Positions 38,713 through 49,664 are shown, counted from the first letter of the stretch. The stretch: 64,000 nucleotides of DNA from Closterium sp. NIES-65 (GCA_948144175.1 CANXME010001991.1:434001-498000); one strand, 5' to 3'. The notes: generated by a model from the letters alone, not told the origin. Translations and numbers: made by a program.

Positions 38713-39560
38713 GTGTCGATGTAGGGGTCCACTAAAGATATTGCGTGGCATTGCTTCTTGGGTGGGCTTATCGCCCATGCGTTCAGAATCTTGGATCGTG
38801 CATTAGGTGGCAAACCACGAGGTACTAGGCGGTTCGCACATGCTCATCAAGCACAACCTCGTGCGCTATGGGTCGACGCGCGAGATGGTGGAGCGTTTCG
38901 TGCGGGTGAAGCCATTCATCATGTTCCTCTTGGTGGATCAAGTATATTTGTTTGGAGCTTGAGCGTGTTGTGACAAGCAATGTTCATACATGCGAGCATA
39001 TGTAGAACCCGTCTTCTAAACTGTTTACCGCATGCACTCATCCCCTTTCATCCCCAACCTTCCTCTCCACGGCAGGGGGACATCTCATGCGGAACATGAG
39101 AAGTTTAGGGCTTTGCACGTAATCGACACGGAGAGGGAGGGCTTGGAGGCTCTAGAAGGATTCCTTTTACCCTTTGTTAAAGTCTCCAAAGGGGCTAAGG
39201 GGTTGGCTTACCCCATAGTGTCAGTAATGCTGGATAACGACCTCATCGACCTAGGCCTGCCAACTCTGGTATGCCCACTCATGGAGGTTGCATTGGCGCA
39301 TTTGAAAATGTGCGAGTTTTTATTTGGGGACACGTACTCACATGCCACCTTCTTGGATCTTGCACATGCCCCTTTCATAGCAGCAGGGCCCAGAGCTAGT
39401 GGCGGAAAGTGTGGGGGAAGGAGGGCGCTTCCATGTGTGAGCGCAGAGAGAGTCGTAACTTTGGTGAGGAGGCGTGTGATAGAGTATCATTCTCGGGCAA
39501 TATCCCCGTAACAGCTGCTATAGTCACTGAAATGGACGACAATGACGAAGGGTTCCTCCC
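38713..39560 (+). pseudogene. hAT-like transposase remnant
   Basis: Frames around 38840-38965 read LIKHNLVRYGSTREMVERFV then RVKPFIMFLLVDQVYLFGA and stop. This resembles the hAT transposase block that usually reads TRWNSTYxMLERxLxxK. The frame from about 39080 continues EREGLEALEGFLLPFVKVSK, YPIVSVMLDNDL and VCPLMEVALAHL, as in the helical region of hAT transposases. Stops and frame changes show decay; no terminal repeats found. Family assignment is by pattern only. Confidence 0.5.
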
Positions 39561-39569
39561 AAAAAGGCT

Positions 39570-40190
39570 CGACTTCAGGCACGGGCAAGGGAGTGGGAGG
39601 TCAAGATGCATATCTACAGCATTACAGCGCTGTATTACTCACAACAGGTCCAGAACATGACATGTGCAAGCTCCTCCACAATCAACAGCGCTGTATTACT
39701 CAGCAGATGGCACGGGATGATCTAACGATTGTATAAGCGAAGGGAAATATATCAAGGTCGCCTGGTCGATTATGGAGGAGCTTGCACAAATATGGGGTGG
39801 GGGAGGTAGGTGTGTCGAGGGTAGCGACATGGCAGGGGATGGAGGAGCTAATGCTAGTAAGGGGGCTTGGGTGGGCACGGGCTGGCATAAAATTAGATCC
39901 CTTGCTGCTAGACTATGATGTTATTGTTGTGGATTGTTTTCCAACCCTAAATTTCTTTTAGGTAGGCACACTTTATAAAAGCATGCATGTCTCCAAGAAT
40001 TGCTTTTGTTTCACATTATCATTCTTCTTTATTAATGGTATCCTATGCTCCCTTCTCTTCCTTTTCACTTTCCCAATCCACTTTACATATCTTGGCAATT
40101 GCTTTGTTTTTTTTTTTTTTTTTTTTACGAGTTTACCATGAACAGTGCTATGTTTGTACAAACAATAGTGCGTTTGCTCGCCCATGAGGG
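39570..40190. other. Non-coding stretch with small inverted repeat and poly-T
   Basis: CAGCGCTGTATTACTCA occurs twice (about 39627 and 39689). GTGCAAGCTCCTCCACAATC (39663-39682) is nearly the reverse complement of 39770-39789. A run of about 24 T lies at 40110-40133. No gene recognised. Confidence 0.5.
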
Positions 40191-40195
40191 CCTCG

Positions 40196-40333
40196 TGTCA
40201 GAGGTCTACTGGTGATCCCCGATTGATCCTAGGGAAGGGTTACAGGCATGCTGGCCTGGGGGGTTATGGGCGCACTGACCCGCTACTTAACAAGCCCTTT
40301 TATCCCAATGGTCTAGTGGTTGGGATTCTAACA
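40196..40333 (+). repeat. TRIM 5' LTR
   Basis: 138 bp; ends directly at primer site TGGTATCAGAGC. Confidence 0.95.
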
Positions 40334-40366
40334 TGGTATCAGAGCGAAGGTCTCGGGTTCGAATCC
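40309..40366 (+). promoter_or_regulatory. Putative Pol III internal promoter (A and B boxes) across the TRIM LTR/primer-site junction
   Basis: A box TGGTCTAGTGG at 40309-40319, as in tRNA D-arms, and B box GGTTCGAATCC at 40356-40366, 47 nt apart start to start. The T-arm-like TCGGG-TTCGAAT-CCCAG pairs 4 of 5. I see no matching acceptor stem, so it is not a tRNA gene. Confidence 0.55.
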
Positions 40367-40402
40367 CAGTGTGTGCACTTCGGGCATCCCAATGTGAGGG
40401 GG

Positions 40403-40540
40403 TGTCAGAGGTCAACTGGTGATCCCCGATTGATACTAGGGAAGGGTTACAGGCATGTTGGCCTGGGGGGTTATGGGCGCACTGACCCGCTACTTAACAA
40501 GCCCTTTTATCCCAATGGTCTAGTGGTTGGGATTCTGACA
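40403..40540 (+). repeat. TRIM 3' LTR
   Basis: 138 bp; keeps the A-box-like motif but is followed by host sequence, so it has no B box. Confidence 0.95.
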
Positions 40541-40545
40541 CCTCG

Positions 40546-41548
40546 AACAACCCCTATGAGAAATAAGGTTTGCCACAAATCGAACATGTTCTAAGTTCAT
40601 GGCCAAAGTTGGGTTCAGCGACGTTCAAACCGAATATGTTCACTGACACAATCTCAGGTCGTGGAGGCCATGGTAGACGCAAAAGGCGGTAGTATACTCT
40701 GGAGGCCGCCACGGTTACGACGGGGCAGCAATTGCAATATGCGGAGGTCGCGTTGCCGGATCTGAGAACCGCTGAGGTCTTGACAAGCCGACAGAAGCAT
40801 CGCTACAGCTGCAGGTAGGCCGCAGCTGCCACAACGATACGCTTGCAGATTATGGAGGACGTAACCGTTATGGCGGCCGCGGCAACGTAGTTGCTTGGCG
40901 GTGAGGTCGTGCTAGTGGTGGCAGGCCCCAAAAGGTTTCCACTATTTTGTCGGACGGCTCCATAGCACGAAGGTCATCCCGTACACCCTAACCCGTTTGC
41001 ATACAAGTATAGATATATATTGTTGCAATGTGCAGCGGCACTGCCCCACCCTCAATAACATGCGATCATCGCGACCTGCAACTAAGACACAATAAAGGCA
41101 TCCTTAGCCATAATGTCTTGGCCTTCGCAAAGATTTACCACTCTACCAATAGAGCTCTCTGTAGAAATGTTACATGTTGATGGAGAGTTCACAATACGTT
41201 AACAAAATAAATGTTACGTGGTTGGGTTTTTTAGAAGACAACAAATGATAAAAATTGTGGATACTAGTACTGAGCGAGAACAACTTCGTTGAACAATTGG
41301 TGAGAGCAATGTACTGTTGGTGCATTATTTTGATAGAGCAAATGTTCATTTTTTACTCTATCTCATTGAAATATGTCATCGCAATCATGACCAGTTTGCA
41401 TTGATTTATTTCAACCGTAAAGCATTTCTTAGCATTTGTCAATTTATTGAAAACCTGTAGGATTCTATGAACTACTTTTGTGACTTCGTGCAATGCGAGT
41501 CTTTTATATCAAAATTAAATAGATTGACAATTCAAGTGCTTCGAGAAA
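40546..41548. other. About 1 kb with no recognised feature
   Basis: AT-rich in its right half. No LTR, transposase or exon recognised. Confidence 0.5.
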
Positions 41549-41553
41549 GTTGT

Positions 41554-41678
41554 TGACGAGAAACGAGAATGAATGCATTGAGCAGAAAGGGGAGTACAAG
41601 TGGCAAACCCTAGAGTGTTGTACCCCATATGAACTGCCCCACTAGAGCCTACACAGACTATAGCATATATGCCTGTCA
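41554..41678 (-). repeat. Copia-5 3' LTR
   Basis: 125 bp; nearly identical to the copy at 48638-48762. Confidence 0.93.
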
Positions 41679-41877
41679 CACCCCCATAGGCAGAGTGGGG
41701 AAGAACAAGGGGTGACAAGACCAGTCAAGCAAAGCAAAGCAAGCTCAGGGTGGATCACAACGTCACCACACAGTCCGAGCACAAGAGAAAGGCCACAAGG
41801 CCAGTTCACATGCAAGATCATATATATAAAGGTAAACAAGCAAGTGCAGGTATAGAAAGAGGACAGTACAAGCAAGG

Positions 41878-43182
41878 TCAAGAAGTGAGCAAGTGAGGCC
41901 AAGTAGGCACAAGACCTAGCACAGTACAGAAGCGCTGATGATCACAAGGCGGAAGGGCCTTGGTGAAGATATCAGCAGTGTTGGCCTCAGAGGCCACGTA
42001 GGTGAGGCGGAGCTGACCACGCTGCTGCAGCTCACGAGCCAGGAAATAGCGGAGAGCAATGTGCTTCGTTCTGTGCTCCAGTCTGTGCTCCCGACACAAG
42101 GCCAGCATGGCCTTGTTGTCTACGTACAGAACTGGAGGAGAACAAGGCGGCTCTCCTAGGTCAGTCAGCAGGTAGGTGAGCCAGCGTAACTCCTGTGTAG
42201 CCATGGCCCCTGCGTAGATCTCAGCCTCACAGCTAGAGCTGAGAACAGAAGACGAGCGGGTAGACCGCCACGAAACAGAGCCGGAGCCAAGGCTGAAGGT
42301 GTAACCCTGTGACGACCGCTGCAGAGCCTGGTCGTCAGCCCAAGAAGCGTCAGCGTGACCTGTGAGGACCACTCGACGCCGCCCTCCAAGCACTAGCCCC
42401 ATGCCCGACGTACTGCACACGTAGCGCAACACCCTCTTCGCTGCAGCCATGTGCTCTGGTCGGTGTCTCCCAGGAGCAACATAGCGTGCGAGAATGCTAA
42501 GAGGGTATGCAAGGTCAGGTCGTGTGCAGGTCATCAGGTACATGAGGCAGCCAACAAGCTCTGGGTACGGGCCACTCGGCTCTACGGACTCATCCGAAGG
42601 CAGAGCTGAGAGCGAGTGGCGAGTAGACAGAGGAGTGGCCTGAGGCGAGGAGTACGTGAAGCCGAAGCGCTGAAGGACCTGCTGCACCATGTGTGACTGA
42701 GTCAGGGTAATGGTGCGCTGTGCTCTGTCCCGGGTGATCTGCAAGCCAAGGTAGCCGCGCAGTTCACCCAGGTCTGTGCACGTGTGTCTCTTCTGCAGCT
42801 CGGACTTCACGTGGGCGAGTCCAGCAGTGTCAGCAGTGGCAAAGACCAAGTCGTCGACGTACACGAGGATGTAGAACGGCGGCAAAGAGGTGTCGGTGCG
42901 CAGAAACAGCGACGGGTCGGCTGTAGAAGGAGCAAACCCAAGAGCCGCAAGTGTAGTCCTCAGTGTGTCGTGCCACTCACGGGGCGCCTGGCGGAGACCG
43001 TAGACTGGCCGCCAGAGGCTCCACTGGGTACCAGGAGGAAACGACCCAGTGAAGCCAGGTGGGCGGCGCAGCCAGATCTCCTCGTGCAGGCTGCCCTGCA
43101 GGAAAGCTGTGCTGAAGTCAAGAGAGTGAAGCTCGTAGTCGCGCTGAGCAGCTATGTGCAGCAGCACCCAAAGAGTGGTCAT
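41878..43182 (-). CDS. Copia-5 RT C-terminal half and RNase H (open part of pol)
   Basis: 434 codons open from TTLWVLLHIAAQRDYELHSL through DFSTAFLQGSLHEEIW, VYGLRQAPREWH, LVYVDDLVFAT, VGCLMYLMTCTRPDLAYP and TGHADASWADD to TNTADIFTKALPP and the stop after LLTS. The YVDD and RNase H motifs are intact. It is the 3' end of a polyprotein, so the first ATG is not a true start; the upstream RT segment lies in another frame (43214-43954). Confidence 0.88.
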   Translation of the reverse strand: MTTLWVLLHIAAQRDYELHSLDFSTAFLQGSLHEEIWLRRPPGFTGSFPPGTQWSLWRPVYGLRQAPREWHDTLRTTLAALGFAPSTADPSLFLRTDTSLPPFYILVYVDDLVFATADTAGLAHVKSELQKRHTCTDLGELRGYLGLQITRDRAQRTITLTQSHMVQQVLQRFGFTYSSPQATPLSTRHSLSALPSDESVEPSGPYPELVGCLMYLMTCTRPDLAYPLSILARYVAPGRHRPEHMAAAKRVLRYVCSTSGMGLVLGGRRRVVLTGHADASWADDQALQRSSQGYTFSLGSGSVSWRSTRSSSVLSSSCEAEIYAGAMATQELRWLTYLLTDLGEPPCSPPVLYVDNKAMLALCREHRLEHRTKHIALRYFLARELQQRGQLRLTYVASEANTADIFTKALPPCDHQRFCTVLGLVPTWPHLLTS

Positions 43183-43213
43183 CTTTGGGGTGGGAGAGAA
43201 GGTCTGAAAGTAG

Positions 43214-44770
43214 TCAACTCCCTGCCGCTGACTGAAGCCTCAAGCCACGTAACGCGCCTTGAAGAACCCGGGGCTGCTTCACCCTGAATATCCACATGCC
43301 ACTGACGATGTTCGCCCCAAGTGGGGGAACCTCGTCAACGTAGGTGCCTGTGGACTTCCAGGAAGCCATCTCTGCGTCCATGGCCGACTGCCACTTAGAG
43401 GAGTAGGGACCCTCGATCGCCTCAGCGTACGATGGAGAAGTCGGGATGTCTGGTGCATCCGGGTCTCCCTCAGGGGCAATCAGCGTGGACACGAGATGGG
43501 GCAAAGCAGCAGCAAAGCACTGGAACTCCTCCTGCCTGTCCTCAAGGACGTCGGTGCTAAGAGCACACTCACCCCCGACGGACGGAGGACAGACAGACTC
43601 AGACTCAACAACGAGACTAGCAGCGTAGTCTAGACGACAGCGAGCAGCGAACTCAACAAGCTCAGCAACTAGGGCAGACGCAGCAGTGGACTCAAAGGAA
43701 GGGTCAGTGACAACAGTAGCCACGAGACGCGTGACAGAAGGACTAGCAGCACGAATAGAGTCAGACTCCGGGTCAGCAAGAGTAGGAAGAGAGGACTCTG
43801 GAGGAGACGGTAACGGGACACGCAAAGGAAGGATGCAGCGCCATCTGGTGTGTGCCGGGGACCGCAGAAGGACGCGGACGCGCAGTACGACCACTAGTGC
43901 GAGCAGCACGAACAGGCGACGCAGGACGAGACGCAGGCTCACGACGCTCAGCAAGACCTCTAGTAGGACCAGTGTAGGGAGAAGGAGCAGGTAGAGGGGA
44001 GGCGGGCTGTAACTGTGACTGGGACTGGACTGGCTGTGGACACTCTAAGGGAGGAGCAGGACCAGTAGAGGGCGGGAGACCAAGAACCTGCTCCAGGAGC
44101 GGAACGAAGTACGGCCTCAACCGCGCAGCGCCTCCAGAACCAGCAAGGACAGCACTAGTACCCTCAGCGGCAGCACCAGCGCCAGCAGCACCTCCAGCTC
44201 CAACAGCGCCAACTCCAGCACCCTCAGAAGCACTAGCGCTAGCAGTACCGCCAGCGCCAACACCCCCAGCAGCTCGTGCTCTAGCAGCTCCAGCTCCAGC
44301 AGCCTCAGCAGCACCCCCAGACGCACCAGCGCCAGTAGAAACACTAGCGCCAACACCCCCAGCAGCTCCAGCTCCTGCAGCACCAACACCGCCAGCAGCT
44401 CCAGCATGACCAACTCCAGTGGCCCCAGCAGCTCCAGGACCGCCAGTACGAGCACCTCCGGGACCAGCAGCAACAGGAGCACCTCCAGCTCCAGAAGCAC
44501 GTCCCTAGCGGCGGGCAAACCACTCGCGCAGCTCCTGTGGAGAGAGCGGCTCCCGCCTCGACGAAGCACCGCCGGCGGCCACACGAGCAGACCCAGCGCC
44601 CCCACGCTCCGCACCCCCAGGCTCCACACCCCCAGACCCAGCACCCCCAGGCTCAGCACCCCCAGACTCAGCACCCCCAGACTCAGCACCCCCAGTCTCA
44701 GCACCCCCAGTCTCAGCACCCCCAGACCCGGCACCCGCATGCTCAGCACCTCTAGCAGCACCAAAGTCAA
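43214..44770 (-). pseudogene. Copia-5 RT N-terminal part and low-complexity spacer
   Basis: 43214-43960 holds LEDRQEEFQCFAAALP, PEGDPDAPDIPTSPSYAE, MDAEMASWKSTGTYVDE and GANIVSGMWIFRVKQPR, after which the frame breaks before RT proper. Upstream, to 44770, are Gly/Ala-rich repeats with a 15-bp periodicity at 44590-44750 (SGGAE/TGGAE units). Frame changes at about 43960 and 44500. Confidence 0.8.
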
Positions 44771-44797
44771 CAGCTACCTCGACAGGCTCGACTGCGT

Positions 44798-46438
44798 CTA
44801 CCTGGGACACACCTGGCGGGGCAGGACCCTGAGGGGGGAGGGGGTTAACCGAGGGAGGACCTGGCGCAAGGAAGAGCGGCGGCGGGGGGAGGGGCGCAGT
44901 GCAGTAGGGGAAGAGACGGTAGTAAGGCACCGACTCGTCAAAGGTGACGTCCTGGGAGGACAGAACACGGCGCGAGGTGGGGTGGTAAAACTGCCACCCA
45001 GGCGCGTCAGGTGGGAAGCCAAGGAAGACGCAGGGAACAGCACGGGGGGACAGCTTGTCCGCAGACAAGTCGCGGACAAACGCCCGAGATCCCCAGACCC
45101 GAAACGCAGACGCATCGCCAACCTTCCCAGTCCTCCGCAAGGCGGGGGAGGTCTCTGGCAAGGAGACCCGGCGCTGAAGGTTGAGCTGATGCGCGGCGTA
45201 CTGAACTGCAAACGGCCACAGAAAATGGGGTCAGCCGCATGCATCATGGACGTACGAGCGACGTCCATGACCATGCCAATGCGGCGCTCAGCAATCCCAT
45301 TTTGCTGTGGAGAGGCCGGAAGCGTGAAGGTCTGGCGGATGCCCTGCGCACGACAGTAAGCTCTCAGACGGGCAGAGGAAAACTCCCCGCCTCTGTCCGA
45401 GTGCAAACGCAGAACAGGAAAGTCCGAGCCGAAACTCTCCCTGAGCTGGAGACGAGCTGCGCGGATCCAATCGATCAACACCTCAGTGACGTCACCCTTT
45501 GCTGCGCAAGGGGAAGACTGTGGTGTAACGCGAGTAGTCGTCAACCACCAGTAGGAAGTACCGCTCGCGCCCCTGCCCACTGACGCGGGCGGGGCCCCAC
45601 ACGTCCATGTGGAGAGTCTGCAGCGGAGCCTCTGTCGGAGGAAACTCGGAGGAGTGAGGGGTGGCGCGCTGTCGCCCCTCGACGCAAGGGACGCAGGTAG
45701 GGCCAGGCCCCGGAGGTAGGGCAGGGAGAGACCGAGGGAGACCAGAGACAAGGACACGGGAGGCCATGCCTCGGAGACGAGGCAGGGTGGGGTGACCAAG
45801 GCGGTGGTGCCAAAGGAGAGTCTGGTGGGACAGTAGACGACACGAGCAGACTCAGGACCAGACCTGGACGCTGCAGAAAACACCTGACTCGACGCAGCTA
45901 CCTGGCCATACTCAGCAACCGGAGGAGACTCAGTAGTAAGGGTGTACAAGCTCGACCCTGGCCGACGGGTGAACGTGGCCAAGTGTCGGCCTGTCCGAGC
46001 ACACGTGCAGTGGGTCACCCGCTGACTCGCAGGAGTGAACTGGTCAACCCCCCTATCCTGTAGGTCCGCTCCACTCACCAAGTTCGTAGAGAACGAGGGG
46101 AGGTAGAGACTTGACAGGGTGCCCGAGGGGGCTGCGGGGCACGGTAAGACAGTGGAGAAGCTAGCAGGGACAAGACCCCCAGAGGAGTCCGCCAGGGAGA
46201 CTGCAACCAGCCGACTGAGCGGCGTAAGAGTGGTGCGGTCTCGAAAGAAGGAGGGGGACGCACCCGAGTCAAGGGTGAAGGTGTGTAAGGCCTGAGCGGA
46301 CGTAGTACCTGAGAGCGCAGACTCACCAACACCTAGGGCAGCAGACGCACTAGCACCTAGAGCAGCAGCCTCAATGCCCGGGTCAGGCGGTACACACAGG
46401 TAACAGTCACCCGCAACACAATCATCAACATCATACAT
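44798..46438 (-). pseudogene. Copia-5 protease and integrase region, frame-broken
   Basis: Protease TFTLDSGASPSFFRD (about 46255-46300). The frame is then interrupted: integrase zinc-finger-adjacent RVLVSGLPRSLPAL, HMDVWGPARVSGQGRERYF (first Asp) and LVVDDYSRYTTVFPL are in the 45492-45767 frame, while LRLHSDRGGEFSSARL and SPQQNGIAERRIG (Asp, Glu) are near 45260-45420. The chain continues as VWGSRAFVRDLSADKL at 45060-45100. At least two frameshifts. Confidence 0.82.
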
Positions 46439-46551
46439 GGCAGCAAGAATAGCATCAAAATCAAGATCAAAGATAGCAACACCCGCCCTAGACAGCTCTC
46501 CCCAGCGAGGGATCTCAGAGGCCCCAGGGAACTGGTGACGCCACGCGTCCG

Positions 46552-47240
46552 TCAGGCGGCCGAAGCAGCGCTGGGTGGAGTGCGGGCCCCCGCACTGCTC
46601 ACCAGCGCGGTCGCCGGTGCGGAGAACGTAGGTGCAGGGACCCGTACCCCTACCGCGCTGACGCGCAGCGTACCACTCACGAAGCTGCTGAGGGGACAGG
46701 GTCTCACGACTGCTTTGCTACTACTGGCGCGTACCACCACCGGAGCCACTCCTCTGCGCAGAGCCGCGACCAGGTCCACTGTTGCCGCCGCCGCCTCCGC
46801 CGCCTCCTCCACCTCCGCCTCCTCCGCCACCTCCGCCGCCTCCGCTCCCTCCGCCACCACCGCCGCCTCCTCCGCCTCCACTGCTGCCACCGCCGCCGCC
46901 ACCCCCGCCACCACTCCCACCACCACCCCCACCCCCTCTAGTGCCTCCACCACCACCTCCACCGCCCCCGCCAGCCCCTCCAGCGCCCTTGCCCCCCCTT
47001 GCCCTTGCCGGTGCGGCGTCTCCCGCTAGGGGCAGACGCAGCGCCGACCGACTCGAAACCAACGAGGTTGGCCGCAGCAGCAGAAGCAACAGAGGGCAAG
47101 AGGGGGGAGGGGGAACACCCCTCAAAGACGGGGGTGCGAGGGTCACCACGAGAGGCTCCTACAGCGACTATGCTCTTCTCTGCTGCTAGGAGGCCCTTCT
47201 CGAGGAGGTCAACGGTGAGAGTGGTGGGGCAAACTGAGAG
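46552..47240 (-). other. Copia-5 Gly-rich spacer after gag
   Basis: Imperfect CCG/CCT triplet repeats (46780-46990) read as a poly-Gly/Ser tract on the minus strand; the same tract reads poly-Pro on the plus strand. A Cys/His region follows toward 46440. This Gly-rich insertion separates gag from protease in this copia lineage. Confidence 0.7.
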
Positions 47241-47778
47241 GAAGTGGTCCCTGACTACGCGAAGAAGTCAGGGAGCCGGGTGACTATGTAGTAGAGGGTG
47301 ATGTACATGGCGGGGGGGTTCTTGGCGCAGAACTCAGCAGGAAGCGCAGCGCGGTAGCGAGTGTCACTAGTGCGGAGGTGCGTAATGAGGTCAGTGACTG
47401 TGGGAAAGGCAGCAAGGTCAGGGAAGAGGTACGGTAGCATGAGTGGCTTAGTGCAGCAGTGGTAGGGGAAGAGTAGCGTGCAACTACAGCGTCGTACAAG
47501 GTCTGAGCACTCTTGTACTGGCTAAAGTGTGCACGCTCAGTGGTCGGTAAGTGGCGACGCACAGCAAGGCGAGCAGCAGCATCGCGTGTGGCCCACTGTG
47601 AGCGAACAGTGCTGTCAGCAGTGGCAGGCGGGGCAGGAGAGACACCAGAGGTGAGATCGAACTGAGAGAGTCCGTCTGCCCTATCGCACTGGAGAAACAG
47701 CTGGAGGTCATCGACCCAGACCTCAAAGTCAACGGCACGGCCCTCAGCATTAAAAGTAAGGACACTAGGGGTAGCCAT
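47241..47778 (-). pseudogene. Copia-5 gag
   Basis: ATG at 47778: MATPSVLTFNAEGRAVDFEV, then VWVDDLQLFLQCDRADGLSQ, ATRDAAARLAVRRHLPTTER, QYKSAQTLYDAVVARYSSP. A frame change near 47440 precedes LPYLFPDLAAFPTVTDLITH and CAKNPPAMYITLYYIVTRLP. The N-terminal half is clean, but gag as a whole is frame-broken. Confidence 0.82.
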
Positions 47779-47789
47779 GACTGCAGTCG

Positions 47790-48620
47790 CCTAGCAGGAA
47801 GTGAGCTAACCAGTCCGAGAAAGGAGGGCCGGGGAGCACCGGTAGGAACAGCAGCGGCTTGACAGTAGGGCGGCTCGCCGGCTCGGCGGCTCGGCGGCAG
47901 GGCCGCTCGGCTGCTGGGCGGCTCGGCTGCTGGGCGGCTCGGCGGCAGGGCGGCTCGGCTGCTGGGCGGCTCGGCTGCTGGGCGGCTCGGCGGCAGGGCG
48001 GCTAGGCTGCTGGGTGGCTCGGCGGCAGGGCGGCTCAGCTGCTTGGCTGCTCGGCGGCTCGGTCGCTGGGCGGCTGAGCGGTGACAGGGCCGCTAGGGGA
48101 GGGCGACGTGGCCGCAGGTGACGGCGACGGGGCCGTAGGTGGCGGCGAGGCCGCAGGTGGCGGCGACGGGGCCGGACGTGGCGGCGACGGGGCCGCAAGG
48201 GGCCTAGACAGGGCCGCGAAGGGGCCGTAAGGGGCCTAGACGGGGCCGTAGCGGGGCCGCAAGGGGCCTAGACGGGGCCGTAGCGGGGTCGCAAGGGGCC
48301 TAGACGGGGCCGTAAGGGGCCGGAAAGGGCGCCGCGAGGGGCCGAAAGGGGCCGCGCGAGGGCCGTAAGGGCGACGCGAGGGGCCTTAAGGGGTCGTAAG
48401 GGGCCGTAAGGGCAGCGCGAGGGGCCGTAGAGGGCAGCGCGAGGGGCCGTAAGGGCGGCGGGAGGGGCCGTAAGGGCGGCCAAAGGGGCCGTGAGAGGGG
48501 CCACTAAGGGCGGCTCGAAGGTAGGGAGGGCACACAGAGCGCGACTTGGGCAGGAGTGAAGCGCGCTCCAGGCAGGAAAAAAAAGTATCGTGGTGGGCCC
48601 TAGGTAGCGTTCCCACTAGG
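47790..48620. repeat. GC-rich degenerate repeats in the copia-5 leader
   Basis: 47860-48060 is built of GGCGGCTCGGCTGCTG-like units; 48100-48500 of GGGGCCGTAAGGGGCCTAGA-like units. Together they fill the 5' leader between primer site and gag. Confidence 0.85.
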
Positions 48621-48637
48621 GAACCTGCTCGATACCA

Positions 48638-48762
48638 TGACGAGAAACGAGAATGAATGCATTGAGCAGAAAGGCGAGTACAAGTGGCAAACCCTAAAGT
48701 GTTGTACCCCATATGAACTGCCCCACTACAGCCTACACAGACTATAGCATATATGCCTGACA
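48638..48762 (-). repeat. Copia-5 5' LTR
   Basis: 125 bp, next to primer site TGGTATCGAGCA on the minus strand. Confidence 0.93.
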
Positions 48763-49008
48763 GTTGTTTGATATGAAATTTGATAGCATTTTTTATGAAA
48801 GAACTCAATGTCATTTCTCCCACATACGGATCATCTTTGGCCATCTACGCGATACACCGAGGAAAAAAAATATCGTATATAATTCGTTTAATATTATGTT
48901 TTTTATTACTCCTCGAGTAATTTGTTGATTACTAGCTGTTTTGAACGTGTTACATTGTTGAATTTTGATGGTTTACCATATTTTGCAATGACTGTCAAAG
49001 TATGTTTA

Positions 49009-49139
49009 TGTCAGATCATTATAGCTTATGCTTTTGTGTAGGCTATAGTGGGGTATCCCATAGGGGGTACAACCCAATTAGGGTTAGTACTTGTACCCAC
49101 TTCATTCATAGTCCATTCATTCTCGTTCTCATTCTCACA
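49009..49139 (+). repeat. Copia-6 5' LTR
   Basis: 131 bp, TG...CA; almost identical to the copy at 50778-50908 and to the solo LTR at 58359-58489. Confidence 0.94.
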
Positions 49140-49249
49140 TGGAATCAGAGCAGGTCCCCTCCTATGGACTGTTTCTTGGGCCCACCGAAGCGCGCCCCGA
49201 GGCGCGCGTTCTTTTCTTAGCGACCCGTAGTGTCGCCCTCCCCCCTCTC

Positions 49250-49660
49250 CCAGCGGCCCGTCGCGTCGCCTTTCGGTAGCGACCCCGCCGCCCTACTCTA
49301 GCGGCCCCGCCGCCCTACGTCGCGGCCCCGCCGCCCTACCCATCGACGGCGCCGCCGCCCTAAGTCGCAGCCCCGCCGCCCTACTTCGACGGCCCCGCCG
49401 CCCTACGTCGCGGCCCTGCCGCCCTACCCTACGTCGCGGCCCCGCCGCCCTACTTCGACGGCCCCGCCGCCCTACGTCGCGGCCTCGCCGCCCTACTTCG
49501 ACGGCCCCACCGCCCTACCCTATGTCGCGGCCCCGCCGCCCTACCCTTCGACGGCGCCGCCGCCCTACGTAGCGGGCCCGCCGCCCTACCCTTCGACGAC
49601 GCCGCCGCCCTACATAGCGGCCCCGCCGCCCTACCCTTCGACGGCCCCGCCGTCCTACGT
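49250..49660. repeat. GC-rich leader repeats of copia-6
   Basis: Tandem variants of GGCCCCGCCGCCCTAC with spacers such as GTCGC and TTCGAC. Same position as the GC-rich leader of copia-5 but a different unit. Confidence 0.9.
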
Positions 49661-49664
49661 TGCA

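Larger units (their letters stand above)
40191..40545 (+). mobile_element. TRIM element, 345 bp, with tRNA-like A/B boxes (element 40196-40540)
   Basis: Two 138-bp LTRs (40196-40333 and 40403-40540), TGTCAGAGG...GATTCT(A/G)ACA, differing at few positions. TSD CCTCG at 40191-40195 and 40541-40545. The 69-bp interior begins with the primer site TGGTATCAGAGC (40334-40345) and ends with the purine tract GTGAGGGGG. No coding capacity. The end of the 5' LTR has the A-box-like TGGTCTAGTGG (40309-40319) and the interior has the B-box-like GGTTCGAATCC (40356-40366), at tRNA-like spacing. Confidence 0.95.
41549..48767 (-). mobile_element. Copia-5: short-LTR Ty1/copia element (41554-48762)
   Basis: 125-bp LTRs at 41554-41678 and 48638-48762 start TGACGAGAAACGAG and end GCCTG(T/A)CA. 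TSD GTTGT at 41549-41553 and 48763-48767. Minus-strand primer site TGGTATCGAGCA at 48626-48637; polypurine tract CCTATGGGGGTG next to 41679. Internal order on the minus strand: GC-rich repeat leader (47790-48620), gag, Gly-rich spacer, protease, integrase, long Pro/Gly/Ala-rich spacer, RT and RNase H. Several frames are broken, though the RT/RNase H part is open. Confidence 0.95.

Noticed and set aside
40110..40133. Poly-A tail of a SINE or LINE on the minus strand
   Set aside because: No TSD or recognisable body found next to the T run; recorded only as a homopolymer.
41125..41165. tRNA gene on the minus strand (AGCTCTATTGGTAGAGTGG)
   Set aside because: It resembles an A box, but no B box (GGTTCGA) follows within tRNA distance and no acceptor stem pairs.
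46782..47189. Plus-strand proline-rich protein
   Set aside because: Antisense of the Gly-rich spacer of copia-5, whose gag and protease flank it in the expected order.
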